A stretch of DNA of 64,000 nucleotides from assembly GCA_035079385.1 (NCBI GenBank), contig JAVHKY010000013.1, positions 16,614,001-16,678,000 of the forward strand, read 5' to 3'. The notes under the pieces were generated by a model. That model made no database searches. It saw only the letters and a program-made list of their open reading frames with translations, and was not told the DNA's origin. The position numbers and the translations under genes are program-made. The stretch is from Aspidiotus rigidus (Eukaryota > Arthropoda > Insecta > Hemiptera > Diaspididae). Each line of letters opens with the position of its first letter. Within the stretch, counting starts at the first letter, position 1. This document shows positions 45,900 through 57,530 of this stretch, piece by piece.

Positions 45900-47505
45900 T
45901 TAGACCAAAATTGGGCATGCATTCCTAATTTTGTATTGGTCATACTGTATGAATATTCATGAAAAATATTAATGGGTAAAAAACTACTTCATAGCTTTTT
46001 TTTTTTTCTTAAATGAGGGTAAAATATTAAATTTGAGATCTTACTTATACAATTAGGCCTATGTTTTTTGACGAGATTTTTTGTTCCCTAATGTATAGAT
46101 AAAGTTCGAAGGTATGTGCTGTACATCTAAAGCAAAATAAATTGTAATTCAACATTTAAAAGTTATTTTCAATTATTCTCTCAGAATACCTCTCTCTACT
46201 TACCCTTTTTATTATTATGTTCATAGTAGGAAGAAAAATCATCTCTCTCTTGTTTAAATCTGTTCATCACGAACTGCAGATTTACCAGCAAGGACAGAAG
46301 TGAAGTGGCTGAGCTCATATTTTTAATTTTTTTCGAAAGATTGCACAGGTGGTCAACACTTAGGCCTATATATCAATCAAATTCGTCGGTCAAAAACGTT
46401 TCTTGGCTTTATGTTCATTGAATTTGCGACACTTATATTTTTGTTTTTTGTGTTTCTTTATTCTATTGAATAAATCGAAATTAATAAATTGAGAAAGAAC
46501 CAATTACGATTATAAATATGAAATTTTTCCTTAACAACCGATGTAATAACAACTTAATGGTTCCGATCTGTAGATAGATTATTGACGGTACAAAATTTTA
46601 TATAATATTGAATTTCGTTTAAATATCATAACTGGAAAGAAGAATCACGTATTTAACAAAGTAATCACCGAATTTGTAATTATTGGTTCTTAAGGAAAAG
46701 ATCAAGAATTGACTAAGTACCGAATTTGTTGTAGGCCTGGGTACCTGTTGTATTAGTCCTTGTACCAGAAACGTTTGTTGAATTTGTTTGAACTTGTGAA
46801 AAATAGGCCGTTGAAGTTTGTTGAGCTTGCCAAAAAAAGAAAAAAAAAATCTTACACAAGTACGAGAAGGAAGAATTACGTATTTATTACTGAAGAACAT
46901 GTCAAAAATAAGGAAAAAAGAGAACATTCGCCGAACATTAGTTACTCACTATGGTAGCCTCTATGCATTATATATTTATTTTATTTTATCGGTTGTGATG
47001 GAAGACTTTTTCTTTTGTTCTGAAAAAAAGTCGGTTGGTACACGTGTAATATTTCAAAAAAATCCTGGAAATGATTTGGATTTAAGAATTCAAAGTCCTT
47101 CAACTGCTCGAAAAGTAGGCCTATTGTGTAAAATGTTTCAACATCAAGCCCAAGGAAGTGATATTAATTTAACTTGTATCTAGAAAGATATAAGTATACC
47201 GTAATAATATACGGAATTCCTGCGAAATCTATAACAATACCTAGATAGGTACCTATCTAAAAGGTACACTTTTGCATCTCACTATTTGTCGTTCGAAGAA
47301 GCATTAGGTGCTAGAATCAGATTACGAGCCTTAATCAACTAAAGTTTATTAAAGACAGTAAAAATATTTATAACCGAATCCCATTTCTTTGAAAACGCGT
47401 TCCATCAACGTGGTAAAGGTGTCTCTATTTAATAATAATAAAAAAAAGAGTTTCGCATAATATAAAGTTCGTCGATAATTTCTTCAGTCTATATAACAAA
47501 AAACG
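45900..47505. other. Intergenic DNA between the Rossmann-like gene and the SLC6 3' end
   Basis: AT-rich, without a credible gene. A degenerate inverted repeat of AAGAATCACGTATTTA / TACGTATTTATTACT type lies around 46630-46900. Poly-A signals of both convergent genes are near its edges. Confidence 0.4.
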
Positions 47506-47515
47506 TTTATTTATT
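47506..47515 (-). terminator. Poly-A signal of the SLC6 gene (AATAAATAAA)
   Basis: Read on the minus strand the motif is AATAAATAAA, about 100 bp beyond the SLC6 stop codon. Confidence 0.5.
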
Positions 47516-47616
47516 TTGAGAATGTTTAGGAAATATAAAACATGAATGAACAAAAAATAATAAGCTGAGTTTTCAACAATTTATACAATGAGTTTTCTTT
47601 TCTACATCAGTAAATT

Positions 47617-47823
47617 TTATGAAGGTTCGGACTTGCGTTCATTTTCTACTTCCATGACTGCAACTGGTGATGGCATGATAGAATGTTGTTGGTTGTTATT
47701 TTCTGGAAACTTGCATTTGACGAGAGTCTGAAGCTCTTTCTCATCTTTCGTTGAATCGTGTAATTCATCCGAATGGCTGCACCAACAATTCTCTAATCTT
47801 GGTTTCAGAGAATTTTTCAATTT
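47617..47823 (-). CDS. SLC6 transporter, last coding exon (C-terminal tail)
   Basis: It follows an acceptor TATTCTAG and joins the preceding exon in phase 0, giving IYE-KLKNSLKPRLENCW. The family's C-terminal cytosolic tail often reads K-x-x-x-x-P-x-x-x-W here. The tail is hydrophilic and ends KSEPS. As this exon has no membrane segment, the assignment rests on phase, position and the KxxLKP pattern. Confidence 0.65.
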   Translation of the reverse strand, partial: KLKNSLKPRLENCWCSHSDELHDSTKDEKELQTLVKCKFPENNNQQHSIMPSPVAVMEVENERKSEPS

Positions 47824-50800
47824 CTAGAATAGATAATTTGATTTGCGTTAGTCTTTCTCAAGAAAAAGAAAAAAAAAAAAAAAATGAAACTAGGAAAATT
47901 TCTTTCGCAATCTTAATATTCTTTCTAAACGCTTATCGTCATCGCAAAGCAATCATGATACAGCGCACGATAAATAACTTTTGAACCGAACTTTTGAAAA
48001 TTTTCGGCGTGTATAATTGGGTCGAATTTATATATTTTTTTCATTATAATTATAATATTATTTCATCTTCATGTAGAGTTTTTTTCCGTGCTTCTATTCT
48101 CTACGTCATCTTTCTCTTAAATGAAAATGATTATTTTTTCAACGTTTTAGACTACCTCTTCTAAAATATTTCCGTTCATTCACGTTCCCTAATTTCGTTT
48201 CATGAACAATCATCGAAGACGTAATTCAGTTCGCAAGAGAAATTCTAATTCGTGGAAATAATATCATTGTTGAAGTAAGAAAACAAAAAAAAAAAAAAAA
48301 AAAAAAGAATAGAAACGAGAAAACTGCTTCACAAATGAATTTCTATACTTTCATGTATTTTAATCAAAACCTACTGATTGTAATACCGCATCGAGTTGTA
48401 GCGGTTCAATTTTTTCCCAACTTTTTTTTTCCAATTTTTATCATCATTATTGATCTACTTAGGTATGTTTTTTTCCAATTATTGTCATGGGAAACCCAGG
48501 CATAAGTCGGAAAAAAAATTGACTTCAAATTCGAACCAAACGACTCGAAAATGAGTAGAGAATCAAAATTGGGCAAAAACTGGGGAAAAAAATTCTCCGA
48601 CTTATGCCTAGGCTTCCCATGACACATCACAAATTATGATTCTTCACTCACTTCTGAGTCGTTTGGTTCAAATTTGAAGTCAATTTTTTTCCGACTTATG
48701 CCTGGGTTTCCCATGACACATCACAATTATATCAAAATAAAATAAGCCAAAATAGATTTTTGTTTTTTGTTTTTTTTTTTTTCGTGAAATTCTATGGTTC
48801 TCATACGTATGCATTTTTTTTAGTTCCAAGCACTTAACAAAAAAAAAAAAAAAAAAGAAGAAAAAACTAGAGAATTAATTTTAAATACAACAGAGATACA
48901 ACAGAAGAAGGAAAGAAAAAAGCGAATCAAATATGCCTTCAGATATTCAAGTTCCTTCCACCCTTTGAGCGGAAAAATGGCTTGAAACTTAAAATTTCTG
49001 ATTAAATCTATTCACGGACGAATTATTATCGATTGTGAAACACGGCCGATGCTTCAGTAGTTAATCCTCAGTTTTAAAAATCATGTATCTTGGGTCAAAA
49101 TATCTTTAAATTCTCTGGACTAATGCAAAATATTAACGTTCTTCTTATCCGTTCTCTCATAAAGCAAACTTGAATCTATTTTTCGCCTAGCTTCAGAAAA
49201 ACACAACCGTTCTTTGATGTTCGATGTTCTTTAAAGGAGCTGATCGTGGAATTAAGAGACATTGTGGTTTTAGATTTATTCCCAATAAGTAAACATTATT
49301 ACCTACCTCGTAAATACAATCTCCTTCTGCGTTGAAAATGACGTAAGCCGCGAATATAGGAACTGAAATTAAAGTCATTACGATAAATATCCACCCTAGA
49401 ATCTCCGTCCATACGGGATAACGATACTCTTCGTAGGTTGGTGGCTCGTAATCAACTACGCTGAATACCCAGAGAAACTGAAACGTCATTAAAGGAGAAT
49501 TAGAATAGATAGGCCGACACACTTTTGGAACGAGCTCCAGTATACATTTACGAAGATCTTACCAGGAGTAATAAAGGAGTAACCACTTTCCAGCAATAAA
49601 GAAAGTAGAAATTAGGTCTTCGTTTCGTCATCTTCTCTATGTTCTTAGACAACTGAGAGCTTCCGTAAATCCACGTGATCGCGATCACTTCGAAAAATGC
49701 GATATATATTATCGAAATCGACGCTACGTAGTGATCGATTAGTTGAAAAAAGTAAATGCCACCCTTTGAAACAGAAATCAATCAAATAAAAAACATTGAA
49801 CATAGGTAAGTAATTTTTTGTGAATAAGGTGTATAGGTGCTATAGTTTTTATCGATTGTGCAATTGATATAGACTCACCTGAAAGACATTCGGCAGTCCA
49901 ATTATAAAAGAGATCAAACAAACAACCAATACCAGAATTTCGTGACAGATGAGTTTCTTTTTCACCCAATTGGGAAAGCCATCTTGCAACGAAGTCACGA
50001 CAACTTCGACAATTGCGAACTATAACTCAAGAAACAACAAAATACGCTATTTTACCTCCTATTTGATAAAGCTTCCGCAACATTGCCTTCTTTTCTTACA
50101 ACTTACCTGGTTATTCAGTCCTAGGCATAACAATGTGAAAAAGAATAACACAGTCCAGAGTCTAGCCAGTGGCATTTGAGAAAGAGCTTGCGGATACACA
50201 ACGAAAATCAAACCAGGACCTGTTAACAAGAATTCTCGAGTCCATAACTTCGGTCATAATTCATCGCATATGTATAAGTTAATTATATCATCAAGAGGGC
50301 CTGACGCGAAAAAAGATCTAAATTGTTCTACATTTTTTCGGTGGCTCAGGAATGTTGCCAAGGGAAAAATGGAAAAATTTTGTTTAAAATCACTGACGAT
50401 TGTATGAAATCCCCTCTCCGCCTTAATGTACGAGATCGTTATGAAAAATAAGCGTCACAATTGCTAGATATGCACAATATTCTAAGAACTTTATCTTCGT
50501 ATCAGGCCATCAAGTTACTTTACCGTCAGCAACGACGCTTTCGATAGCTTCTCCTTGATCGAGAGCGATATTTCCTATCGTAGCGAAGGTGAATATAGCA
50601 ACCATAATGCTCGTAACGACGTTCACGCAAGATACGGCTATCGTATCATGCAGAATTTGATTGTTGTATTTGTTATAACTGGCGAATGAAATGACCGAGC
50701 CAAACGCCAAACCAATCGAGTTGAAATTCTGCGCGGTAGCGTAAATCCAAACCTTAAACAATCATTAGAGTGATAGAAAATTAAAATGTGACTACAAGCT

Positions 50801-53800
50801 TTAGCAACAAGACATGACAGCTAAGGAATAAACGGCGATATTATACAGAAGGAGGGGAGAATTCCATAGTAAATCATACGGTGGTATAGTGAACATCACC
50901 ATTCTGCAAGGTAAATTAGATCGCGGTACAGTGGCATTTCGGAAACAGGAGCGAATTCTTGGACGAGGAAGAAGAGGTCACTCCGCGGACTAAGTATATC
51001 ATCCACATATCTGTGCCGATATAGATTGGTTGGCAAAAAAGGTTACGTCACGCAGATTTTATATAGCCGCTGACCGGCATGAATAGCACGAAAGATAGCC
51101 CCTTCAAGTAACTAGATATGCAGTACTTTATACACCAATTGATTTAGCCCCTTCAATGAGCTAGGTATGCAACATTTCAAACACGAACAGATTCAGAACG
51201 TAAGATTTACTCCTTTTTTAGACTTTTGGTTATCTGCAAGCTTTGAATAACCACCTCACGAAGATGAATGGAGGGCCCTCTCTCAGCGTCCTGTACCTCA
51301 GAATTGTCCCCCTTCCTTACTCTGCCGGTACTTTGTCGTTTGATTTTGATACTTTTTGTAAGACTGCCTACATTGGCAAACTACACAAATCAAAAAACAA
51401 AAATTGTTTGAACAGGTCAAGAGCGAGAATATCCGATTCTGAAAGTATTTTTCACGCTGAATTCAATGTTTTTAATCGTTTCTCGTTATTTCTTCGTTAT
51501 CTTCTGCAATCTTAACGTTTAGTTGCCGCGGCTCGTTGCGAAGTCTTTCGAAGACTGAAGGGTAATATTACGAAAAGGTGTGTCGCGCTTCGCAACAAGC
51601 CACAGCAAGTAAACGTTAAGGTTGCAGAAGATGATGAGGGGATCACTAAAAACAAATATCGGTATCAAATTCAGCGTGAAAAATAATTCCAGAATTGAAT
51701 AATTGGATATTCTCGTTCTTGACCTCTTTGAAAAATTTTACTTCGTTGAGTTGTGCTATTAACGGCGATTTGTTTCACCATTCCGATAAACCAAATCGAC
51801 CATCATTATAATTATGGTCGACATTGGTTAATTTTTGGTCGTACCTACGACTGAAAAAAAAAAAAACAAATATTATGGTACCATCAGAAAATGGTCTATT
51901 TTTAGTAAATTTTTGAGATAAATCCACCAAATTTTGCCTATTCATTTCAGTTGATTGTTGGTCTGATATTATTCCTACTGAATTTTGACCATAATTTTTG
52001 GTTTATTTTTCATCACTACACATTTCAACCCATTTTTAGAGAATGGAATTTTTCCTCGTTTGTTAGTCTAAAATTGATATTGTATTTATTACTCAATTTT
52101 GATTAAAATTTCTGGGCAGATATTTTGGGAGATACCTTGATCCATTTTGAGTATAGATTTTTCCTTAACATCTACCAATATTTTTACTCTTTTTTTTTTT
52201 TTTTTTTGGTCTATTCTCATGCAAACCGCAGTCACTCAATTTTGCCCAAAGTTTCCAATCGATTTCTTTGGAATGAATCAACTGTCATATTGCTCGCAAA
52301 CTCGCAGATAAATAAAGATATTTAAAATAAAATTTAAAATTTAACATGAATATTCCTAATAATAAAATTTTTCAATAAATGAACATATTCTATTAATCAT
52401 AAAAATGTTAGATTTATGTATTCAATTTAAGGAATTCTAATGGGAATAATTAATAAATAGGTAGGTATGGTTTTTAAAAAAATTTTAATTTTATATCAAT
52501 TTTATTTTTTGAAATTAAATTTCAACTCGGAAGTTCATAATTGTATTTCAATTAATCTATTATTCTCGAATAATGAAATAAAAAATAATATTTTAAATAT
52601 TAAAATCAAGAAAACCAATAATTTTGAAATTTTCCTCAACATTTTTAGGTTTACAAGGAATAACCTCGACGATATATTTTTTCCTCTAATTTTATCTTAT
52701 TTTAAAATAATTTTATCAACAATAAGATCAATAATGACTATTATTATTTATCTTTATATCTTTGTATTCAATTATTGACTCAATTAATTCAAAACCAAAT
52801 ATGTAGATGTCATTATTTTAACCAAATAAATTACAAATATTTTATTATTATAACTAGAGTTAGGATCTGCCGGTTTTTGTCAAATGATTTCCTTTGAGGA
52901 CGAGTCAAAAATAATGAAAGATGAACACGATTTAGGGTGTAGGAAGGCCAGGAAAAAAATTTTATTTCACCGAAAAATACCGAAAACAGAATAAACAACG
53001 AAAATGGACTTCACCACCGAATAAAACCGAAAATTGACTTAAACGTCCAAAAATTCCCAAAAAACTGCTGGCAACGCGTGAAATAGCGAGATTTTGCAAA
53101 ATAGTACGGAAATATTGTGAGTTACGAGAAAAATTGGTTGTTTTTGGAAAATCTACTAATTTCAAAAGAAATTGAACGTGAAGCTCACGTTGCGTTGGGT
53201 AGAGCACTCGTTTTGAGGTTTATTGAGATCTCTTAAAAACTGAGTATGAATGTCTGCGAAAATCATAATTTTGGTCGTTATTACTGCGAAATTCCCCCTT
53301 TTTTACCATTTTTTTTGGTAATTATTATTTTTACGTTCAAAAATTTAGAAAATACCGAATAATACCGAAAATGACATTTCAAAAAACCGAATTTTAATTT
53401 ATCGGTACCGAAAAATCCTAACTCTAATTATAACTAAATAATATTGAATTTCCAATAAAAAAATTTTATAAAATAAAAAAAAATTAGTTTTAATAATAAT
53501 TTTTTGCTTCTTCCAAAAATGATTTATTATTGAATTTAAATTATAATATTATTTATTTATTTATAATATATTTTTTTTATATAAAAAGATCACAATTACC
53601 TTTAAATTTGTGATCAACTGAAGCTATAACTGTTTCTTTACGTACATATTATTTTGAAAAAATGAAGATCTTATTTAAATTCTCTTGATACAGTCGATTT
53701 AATTTAATTTTGTTTTTCAGAATTATTTTTCTAATAAAAATATTTATATTAATTTTCAATAATTATAAAAATTATTATAAAACGACTGAAAAAATTGAAA

Positions 53801-55225
53801 CTAAATAACTTTTTATAGGTATATCATTCAATTTATTTAATCATTTAAAATGAGAATTGATTATTTAATCATTTCTATGATTTTAAATAATACTTAGAAC
53901 TTGTAATCATATTGAACCAGAATGATATTTTTCATTTTTTAAATTAAATTTTACATTCAATTAATAGGACATTATTAGGTTTATTTATCACAAATATTAT
54001 TTTTAAAACAATTTTTTAAAAAATAATTTAAATAATAAATTAACATAAATGAAATTGATAAAAATTAATTTTGTAAATAATAAATTGATAAACTATATCA
54101 ATTAAATTTAAAATTAAAATTGAATAATAATGTAGGAATTTTATAAATTAAATTCAAGTAAAATAGATATAATATTATTTAGATTCATTTTAAGAAATTA
54201 ATTGATGCAATTTTATTTGGCATAAATCCATGATAAATTCCATAAATTTCTGAACGCTGTCCATAAATAATTGAAGGTATACCAGTTAATATTTTAATTT
54301 CAGATCAAAATTGCACGCCTCTCAATATATTGTTTCCTTGTCTCACTTGAGGGGAGACTTAGATGTAGACTGGCTTTTCCTGTCGAAAATGGTGGTCTGT
54401 TAATATCACCCAACTATAGACCGTTTTATGACGTCTCTAATGCCCAAAACTTAATTTTTCTGCTTTCTCAAAAGTGGTCTATTTGTAGTGGTCCGTTAAT
54501 ATCGCTTGAATATACTTAGGCCACAAAAGACTATTTTGCTCGCCGAAATGGCGGAGTTTTCGACAAATCGGAAGAAATAGAAACTATAAAATATGAAGAC
54601 GGTTCCAATAATTGTGAATTACTCGACAAGACAGAGTAACTTCTTTTTGGCAAACGAGTTAAAACGAGTAATGACACTATGTCTTTTCGTTCAATATTCT
54701 TCAGTTGCGATTACCTGATAATGGAATGTGGACCGCTCCGAAACCGGTTGTAGTTTGGAAATTTTACGCGCCCGTAATTTTTCCGTATGGTCGTTTTTCT
54801 TCTCACATTAGGAGAAGAAAATTTCTTTAGTTTCACTATAGATACCAACCGGGTTTCCCGTTGCCAACGCAAAAGAAACAACGGCTCCTAATTTTTTGGG
54901 AAAACTTCAGGATAGCTGATGTCTTGTCATTTAAAGAAGCGAATCTATCAGTAGTACCTTCGAGTCAAGCAGTAGTTCCCATTTCGTGGTGAACAGATAT
55001 TTCAGGCCTTCATTCGCTCCGCTCAAGTTGATGGCGTGCACGAGAAAGAGGAGCATCAAGGCAAATGGCACAGTTGCGGTGAAGTGCAAAACGCGTCCGG
55101 AGGAGCGAACGCTTTTCCACAAAGCGAAGTAGACTATCACCCAAATAATGAAAGAGCACGCCACCAGATCCCATCTGACTGTTCCGAAATCTTCGAAATT
55201 TCTCGTACTGTTCAGTACTTTCTGT
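47617..55225 (-). CDS. SLC6 sodium-coupled transporter gene, 3' seven exons
   Basis: Exons (minus strand): 54958-55225, 50524-50752, 50107-50219, 49879-50019, 49563-49763, 49307-49477 and 47617-47823. They join in phase to about 442 residues, from TM4/TM5 through TM12 to the C-terminus. SLC6 proteins (~600 residues, 12 TM) move neurotransmitters or amino acids with Na+ (and often Cl-) across the plasma membrane. TM1-3, which carry the N-terminal NVWRFPY signature, were not found up to 64000 and probably lie beyond. Substrate cannot be named; the Na2 LGLNNQF variant is unusual. The 4.2-kb intron (50753-54957) holds the foldback, AT-rich DNA with a mitochondrial-like piece, and an hAT-like MITE. 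Confidence 0.88.
48484..48722. repeat. Inverted repeat in SLC6 last intron
   Basis: TGTCATGGGAAACCCAGGCA at 48484 and its mirror GCCTGGGTTTCCCATGACAC at 48700-48722 bound arms that include TTGACTTCAAATT. A further CCATGACACATCACAA copy is at 48617. This looks like a small MITE-type hairpin. Confidence 0.8.
49307..49477 (-). CDS. SLC6 transporter exon (TM12 region)
   Basis: 171 bp, phase 0 on both sides (acceptor TTTCAG, donor GAG|GTAGGT). It encodes FLWVFSVVDYEPPTY, then YPVWTEILGWIFIVMTLISV, with the YPxWxExxGW signature of TM12 in this family. Confidence 0.93.
49563..49763 (-). CDS. SLC6 transporter exon (TM10-TM11 region)
   Basis: 201 bp. It encodes GGIYFFQLIDHYVASIS then IAFFEVIAITWIYG and CWKVVTPLLLL, all typical SLC6 signatures (LxDxYxAS, FFExIAIxWxYG, CWKxxxP). 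Confidence 0.95.
49879..50019 (-). CDS. SLC6 transporter exon (TM8 end to TM9)
   Basis: 141 bp. It encodes FAIVEVVVTSLQDGFPNWV then a hydrophobic TM9 (LVLVVCLISFIIGLPNVFQ). The VExxVTxxxDxFP box is an SLC6 hallmark. Confidence 0.95.
50107..50219 (-). CDS. SLC6 transporter exon (EL4 and TM8)
   Basis: 113 bp. It encodes PGLIFVVYPQALSQMP then LFFFTLLCLGLNNQ. The family usually has LGLDSQF at this sodium-binding (Na2) position; here it reads LGLNNQF, with Asn-Asn instead of Asp-Ser. Confidence 0.93.
50524..50752 (-). CDS. SLC6 transporter exon (TM6-TM7)
   Basis: 229 bp after acceptor TTTAAG. It encodes VWIYATAQNFNSIGLAFGS then ISFASYNKYNN and the hydrophobic TM7, ending ADG. The S-x-G-x-x-FG...ASYN signature marks the unwound substrate-contacting TM6 and following loop. 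Typical members have FFSLG; here FNSIG. Confidence 0.95.
51040..51200. repeat. Dispersed module (TAACTAGATATGCAGTAC)
   Basis: The same words as at 36245-36350 and 59155-59260: CCCCTTCAAGTAACTAGATA, ACACCAATTGATTTAGCC and CAATGAGCTAGGTATGCAAC. Confidence 0.7.
51415..51725. repeat. Foldback element in SLC6 intron
   Basis: Left arm (GGTCAAGAGCGAGAATATCC ... CACGCTGAATT ... CTTCTGCAATCTTAACG) mirrors the right (CGTTAAGGTTGCAGAAG ... AATTCAGCGTG ... GATATTCTCGTTCTTGACC), with GGC(T)CGTTGCGAAG / CTTCGCAACAAGCC inside. It has no coding capacity. Confidence 0.8.
52290..54178. other. Extremely AT-rich DNA, possibly the rest of a mitochondrial insertion
   Basis: Outside the 52855-53426 insertion this stretch is overwhelmingly A/T, unlike nearby intron sequence. 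It is continuous with the cox2 fragment. No mitochondrial gene other than cox2 was recognised, nor a clear tRNA, so the extent of mitochondrial origin is unproven. Confidence 0.35.
52847..53434. mobile_element. hAT-like MITE, 572 bp, with 8-bp target duplication
   Basis: The element (52855-53426) starts TAGAGTTAGGAT and ends ATCCTAACTCTA. It is flanked by ATTATAAC on both sides (52847-52854, 53427-53434). The interior is rich in ACCGAAAA/AATACCGAAAA words and has no transposase. Its GC is clearly higher than that of the DNA it interrupts. Confidence 0.85.
54179..54313 (-). pseudogene. cox2: Nuclear mitochondrial fragment: cox2 C-terminus
   Basis: On the minus strand the frame reads ILTGIPSIIYGQRSEIYG, then IYHGFMPNKIASINFLKWI and a stop. 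The standard CoxII end has YGQCSEICG with N-H-x-FMPIVIESI and often a Trp near the end. The Cu-A ligands Cys-x3-Cys are replaced (Arg and Tyr), so the copy is inactive. It reads through only with TGA as Trp (in W of KWI and an earlier W), the invertebrate mitochondrial code. It lies in an SLC6 intron. Confidence 0.72.
54314..54957. other. SLC6 intron DNA
   Basis: Nothing recognised apart from a weak repeat of AGTGGTCT/GGTGGTCTGTTAATATC (54402 and 54474). Confidence 0.4.
54958..55225 (-). CDS. SLC6 transporter exon (TM4-TM5 and EL3), first exon seen
   Basis: 268 bp (acceptor ATTTCAG, donor AAG|GTACTA). It encodes QKVLNSTRNFEDFGTVRWDL then VACSFIIWVIVYF, WKSVRSSGRV, YF/FTATVP-type HFTATVPFALMLL and LSGANEGLKYLF. 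DFGxxRWDLxxC and KSxxSSGRVxxFTATxP are strong family signatures. Confidence 0.95.
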
Positions 55226-56890
55226 CTGAAATGAAAAATAAAATTCGTTATTAACGTCGTGGCTCAATTTTCTATATTAAATTGATAGGAAAAAGAAAAA
55301 TGAGAAAACGATAAGCGAATTTTGGCAAAACGTGGTTACTTGTCTCTTTAATTGACCTACTCGAATCCTCTTTTTTTTTTTTCAAAACCTGTCAATCACC
55401 GCTCGATATCAATATTTTTCTCGCCATCGTTCGAGTGTAGTTACACAATCCTAATCTCTTGACAGATAACGTTAATTAAGACGGATCGAGATCCCGCGGG
55501 AATGAAATTGACGAACAAAACGACGCCGAAAAAAAAAAAAAAAGTATTATTTGAACTCGTCACCTTTGTTCGAACTATTGTGAACTGTCATCGGCAATAA
55601 TAAAACGCGACACCGTTCTGTGTCAATATTTAATATCGAAAAATCTGTTTTAAACTCGCTTAATGTTCATCGCGGATTAACGAGGCGGAAGGGAGGAAGA
55701 GGCGACAATAAAGTTGTATAGGGCGACAACAGTTTCGATTTACATGTCATCCTTCGGCGCATCCTGTAAAACGCTCTACCGACTCTTGATTCCTCGACGA
55801 AGTCGATTTTTCTGTATAATATTTATGCGGCTATACCGAAGACAATTCGTACATCTACACGTGTTCTTCCCACTCCTTTCGAAGGACCAATTTTCGAAAA
55901 TTGATTGAATTCACCCAACAATACCATATTGTAATCTACAATGTAGGTTTCGTATCTGCTATATAAGACGTACAGAAAATGAAAATGAGAACGTTTCTTT
56001 TTCAATTAAACTTGCAAAGAGACTTACGTCAGCGTGAGACTGCCGCAAATTTATATTTTCTCAATCGAACGTGTTTTAAAAGAGTCTTGGGAGAGCTTTT
56101 TTCACTCGAGAAAAGGAAAAGGAAAACGTCATACGTCCAACTCGAGCGTTTTTATTTATTTTTCGTTGTTGTTGCTGTTGTCTGTTTGTACGCTCGCAAT
56201 AGAGGCTCCAATGGGATATGTCACTGATTAGCGAAGAGAATTGAAGCTTCCGCACAACCCCCTGGGAAAATGTCGGACTTAATCATTCATTTTTAATTCT
56301 TAAATTACGTTTTACGTTCGAAAATGCGCTGTACTTCCCATCGAAATCTCCGCGCATTTGGAGGTCGAGCTTGGAAAAACTGTTCGAGAGAAATTAAATA
56401 ATAATTATATGTATAACAGAGGGGCAGTAAGATCTCGACTGAAAATAACAAGATAATCGAAAATTTACTTCGAACAAACGCTTATAGCTGGGTGACCTAC
56501 TTTCTGACGAAATTTTAAAGTTCGCAGATCGAGGATGAAAACCGAATTACTGAAGGAGAAAGATTTTTTGATTTGGTCCCCTATCGTACGTTTACTTCAT
56601 CAATAATGAAGCTCATTCGACGTCCAAAGATGCTCCTGTCTTGTTGAATTCTCGAGTATTTCGAACCCGATTTTCCGCGACAGCTTTCATCGATGAAAAT
56701 ACAAAAAAAAAAAAAGAGAGAGGGGAAAAAAAGGAAAAGAGAATTGCCCTAGAAAAAAAGGGAGTTACCGGCACATTTCGGCGTTGCTGTTTTTTTTTAC
56801 TTCTCTCAACTGTGAAAGCAATCCATTGTCGTTATGATGAAGAGAAAAAACGACGGCTTCCTTAACAAAGTTGAAGGATCGAGGAACGCA
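55226..56890. other. Upstream intron or flank of SLC6, no exon recognised
   Basis: I looked for the TM1 signature (GLGNVWRFPY-like) on the minus strand and did not see it. Short frames here have no domain. Confidence 0.4.
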
Positions 56891-57530
56891 GGTAACCCGT
56901 TTCCTGAGTCAAATTGATCTCGAGTCTTAAAAAGAAAATATTTCTGAGTCCCCTCCTATTATATTTGGATTGAAAATCACTCTTATTATATATTAATTAT
57001 AGCTTGAAAGTCGAAATCTTCCCAATACAGAAAACACGTTTGGCGTCAGCTGCCGGGCGTGCGACAACCTAACTTAACCACCGGAGGGAGACGTCCCTTT
57101 CCTAACGTATCATGGCTTGGAAATTCGAAATTTCCAAGTCCCCCTGATGCTATAATACGTTATGGCTCTGTTTGAAAGTCGAAATATTTCCTTTTAAGAT
57201 CCTTTCCTTCCATATTTTTCGACTGTCGACCTAGAAAAAACAACCACTTTCTTAACGAAGTTGAACGAGGATCGCAGGAAATCTGTTTATGAGACAAATT
57301 CGTTTTGGTATTGAGAATTCCAGGATGGCTAGACCTAAGATAAAACTAGTATATAAAGAAGGCCTAGACCTTACTATAGCTTAATATTGACCTAATTTAG
57401 GGACTTCGAAATGTATAGCTAGAAAGTCGACATTTTTCTAAGCCCCCCTCCTATCATATATAGCTCTAGAGTGGAAATTTTTCCAAGTCTCCCTATTGTA
57501 TATTGCTCGGAGATCGAAATTTTTTCCTTT
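56890..57530. repeat. Dispersed repeat modules
   Basis: Repeated GAGGAACGCAGG-AA-CC/CTGTTT, CCTCCTATTATAT, AAGTCGAAAT and GTCTAGGCCTT-like blocks belong to the 57-62 kb family. Confidence 0.7.

Noticed and set aside
48406..48630. 74-codon minus-strand frame
   Set aside because: It lies in an intronic inverted repeat and has no domain.
52467..52778. 103-codon hydrophobic frame in AT-rich DNA
   Set aside because: Composition alone (A/T codons for Ile, Phe, Asn, Lys) explains it. No match to a mitochondrial membrane protein could be made.
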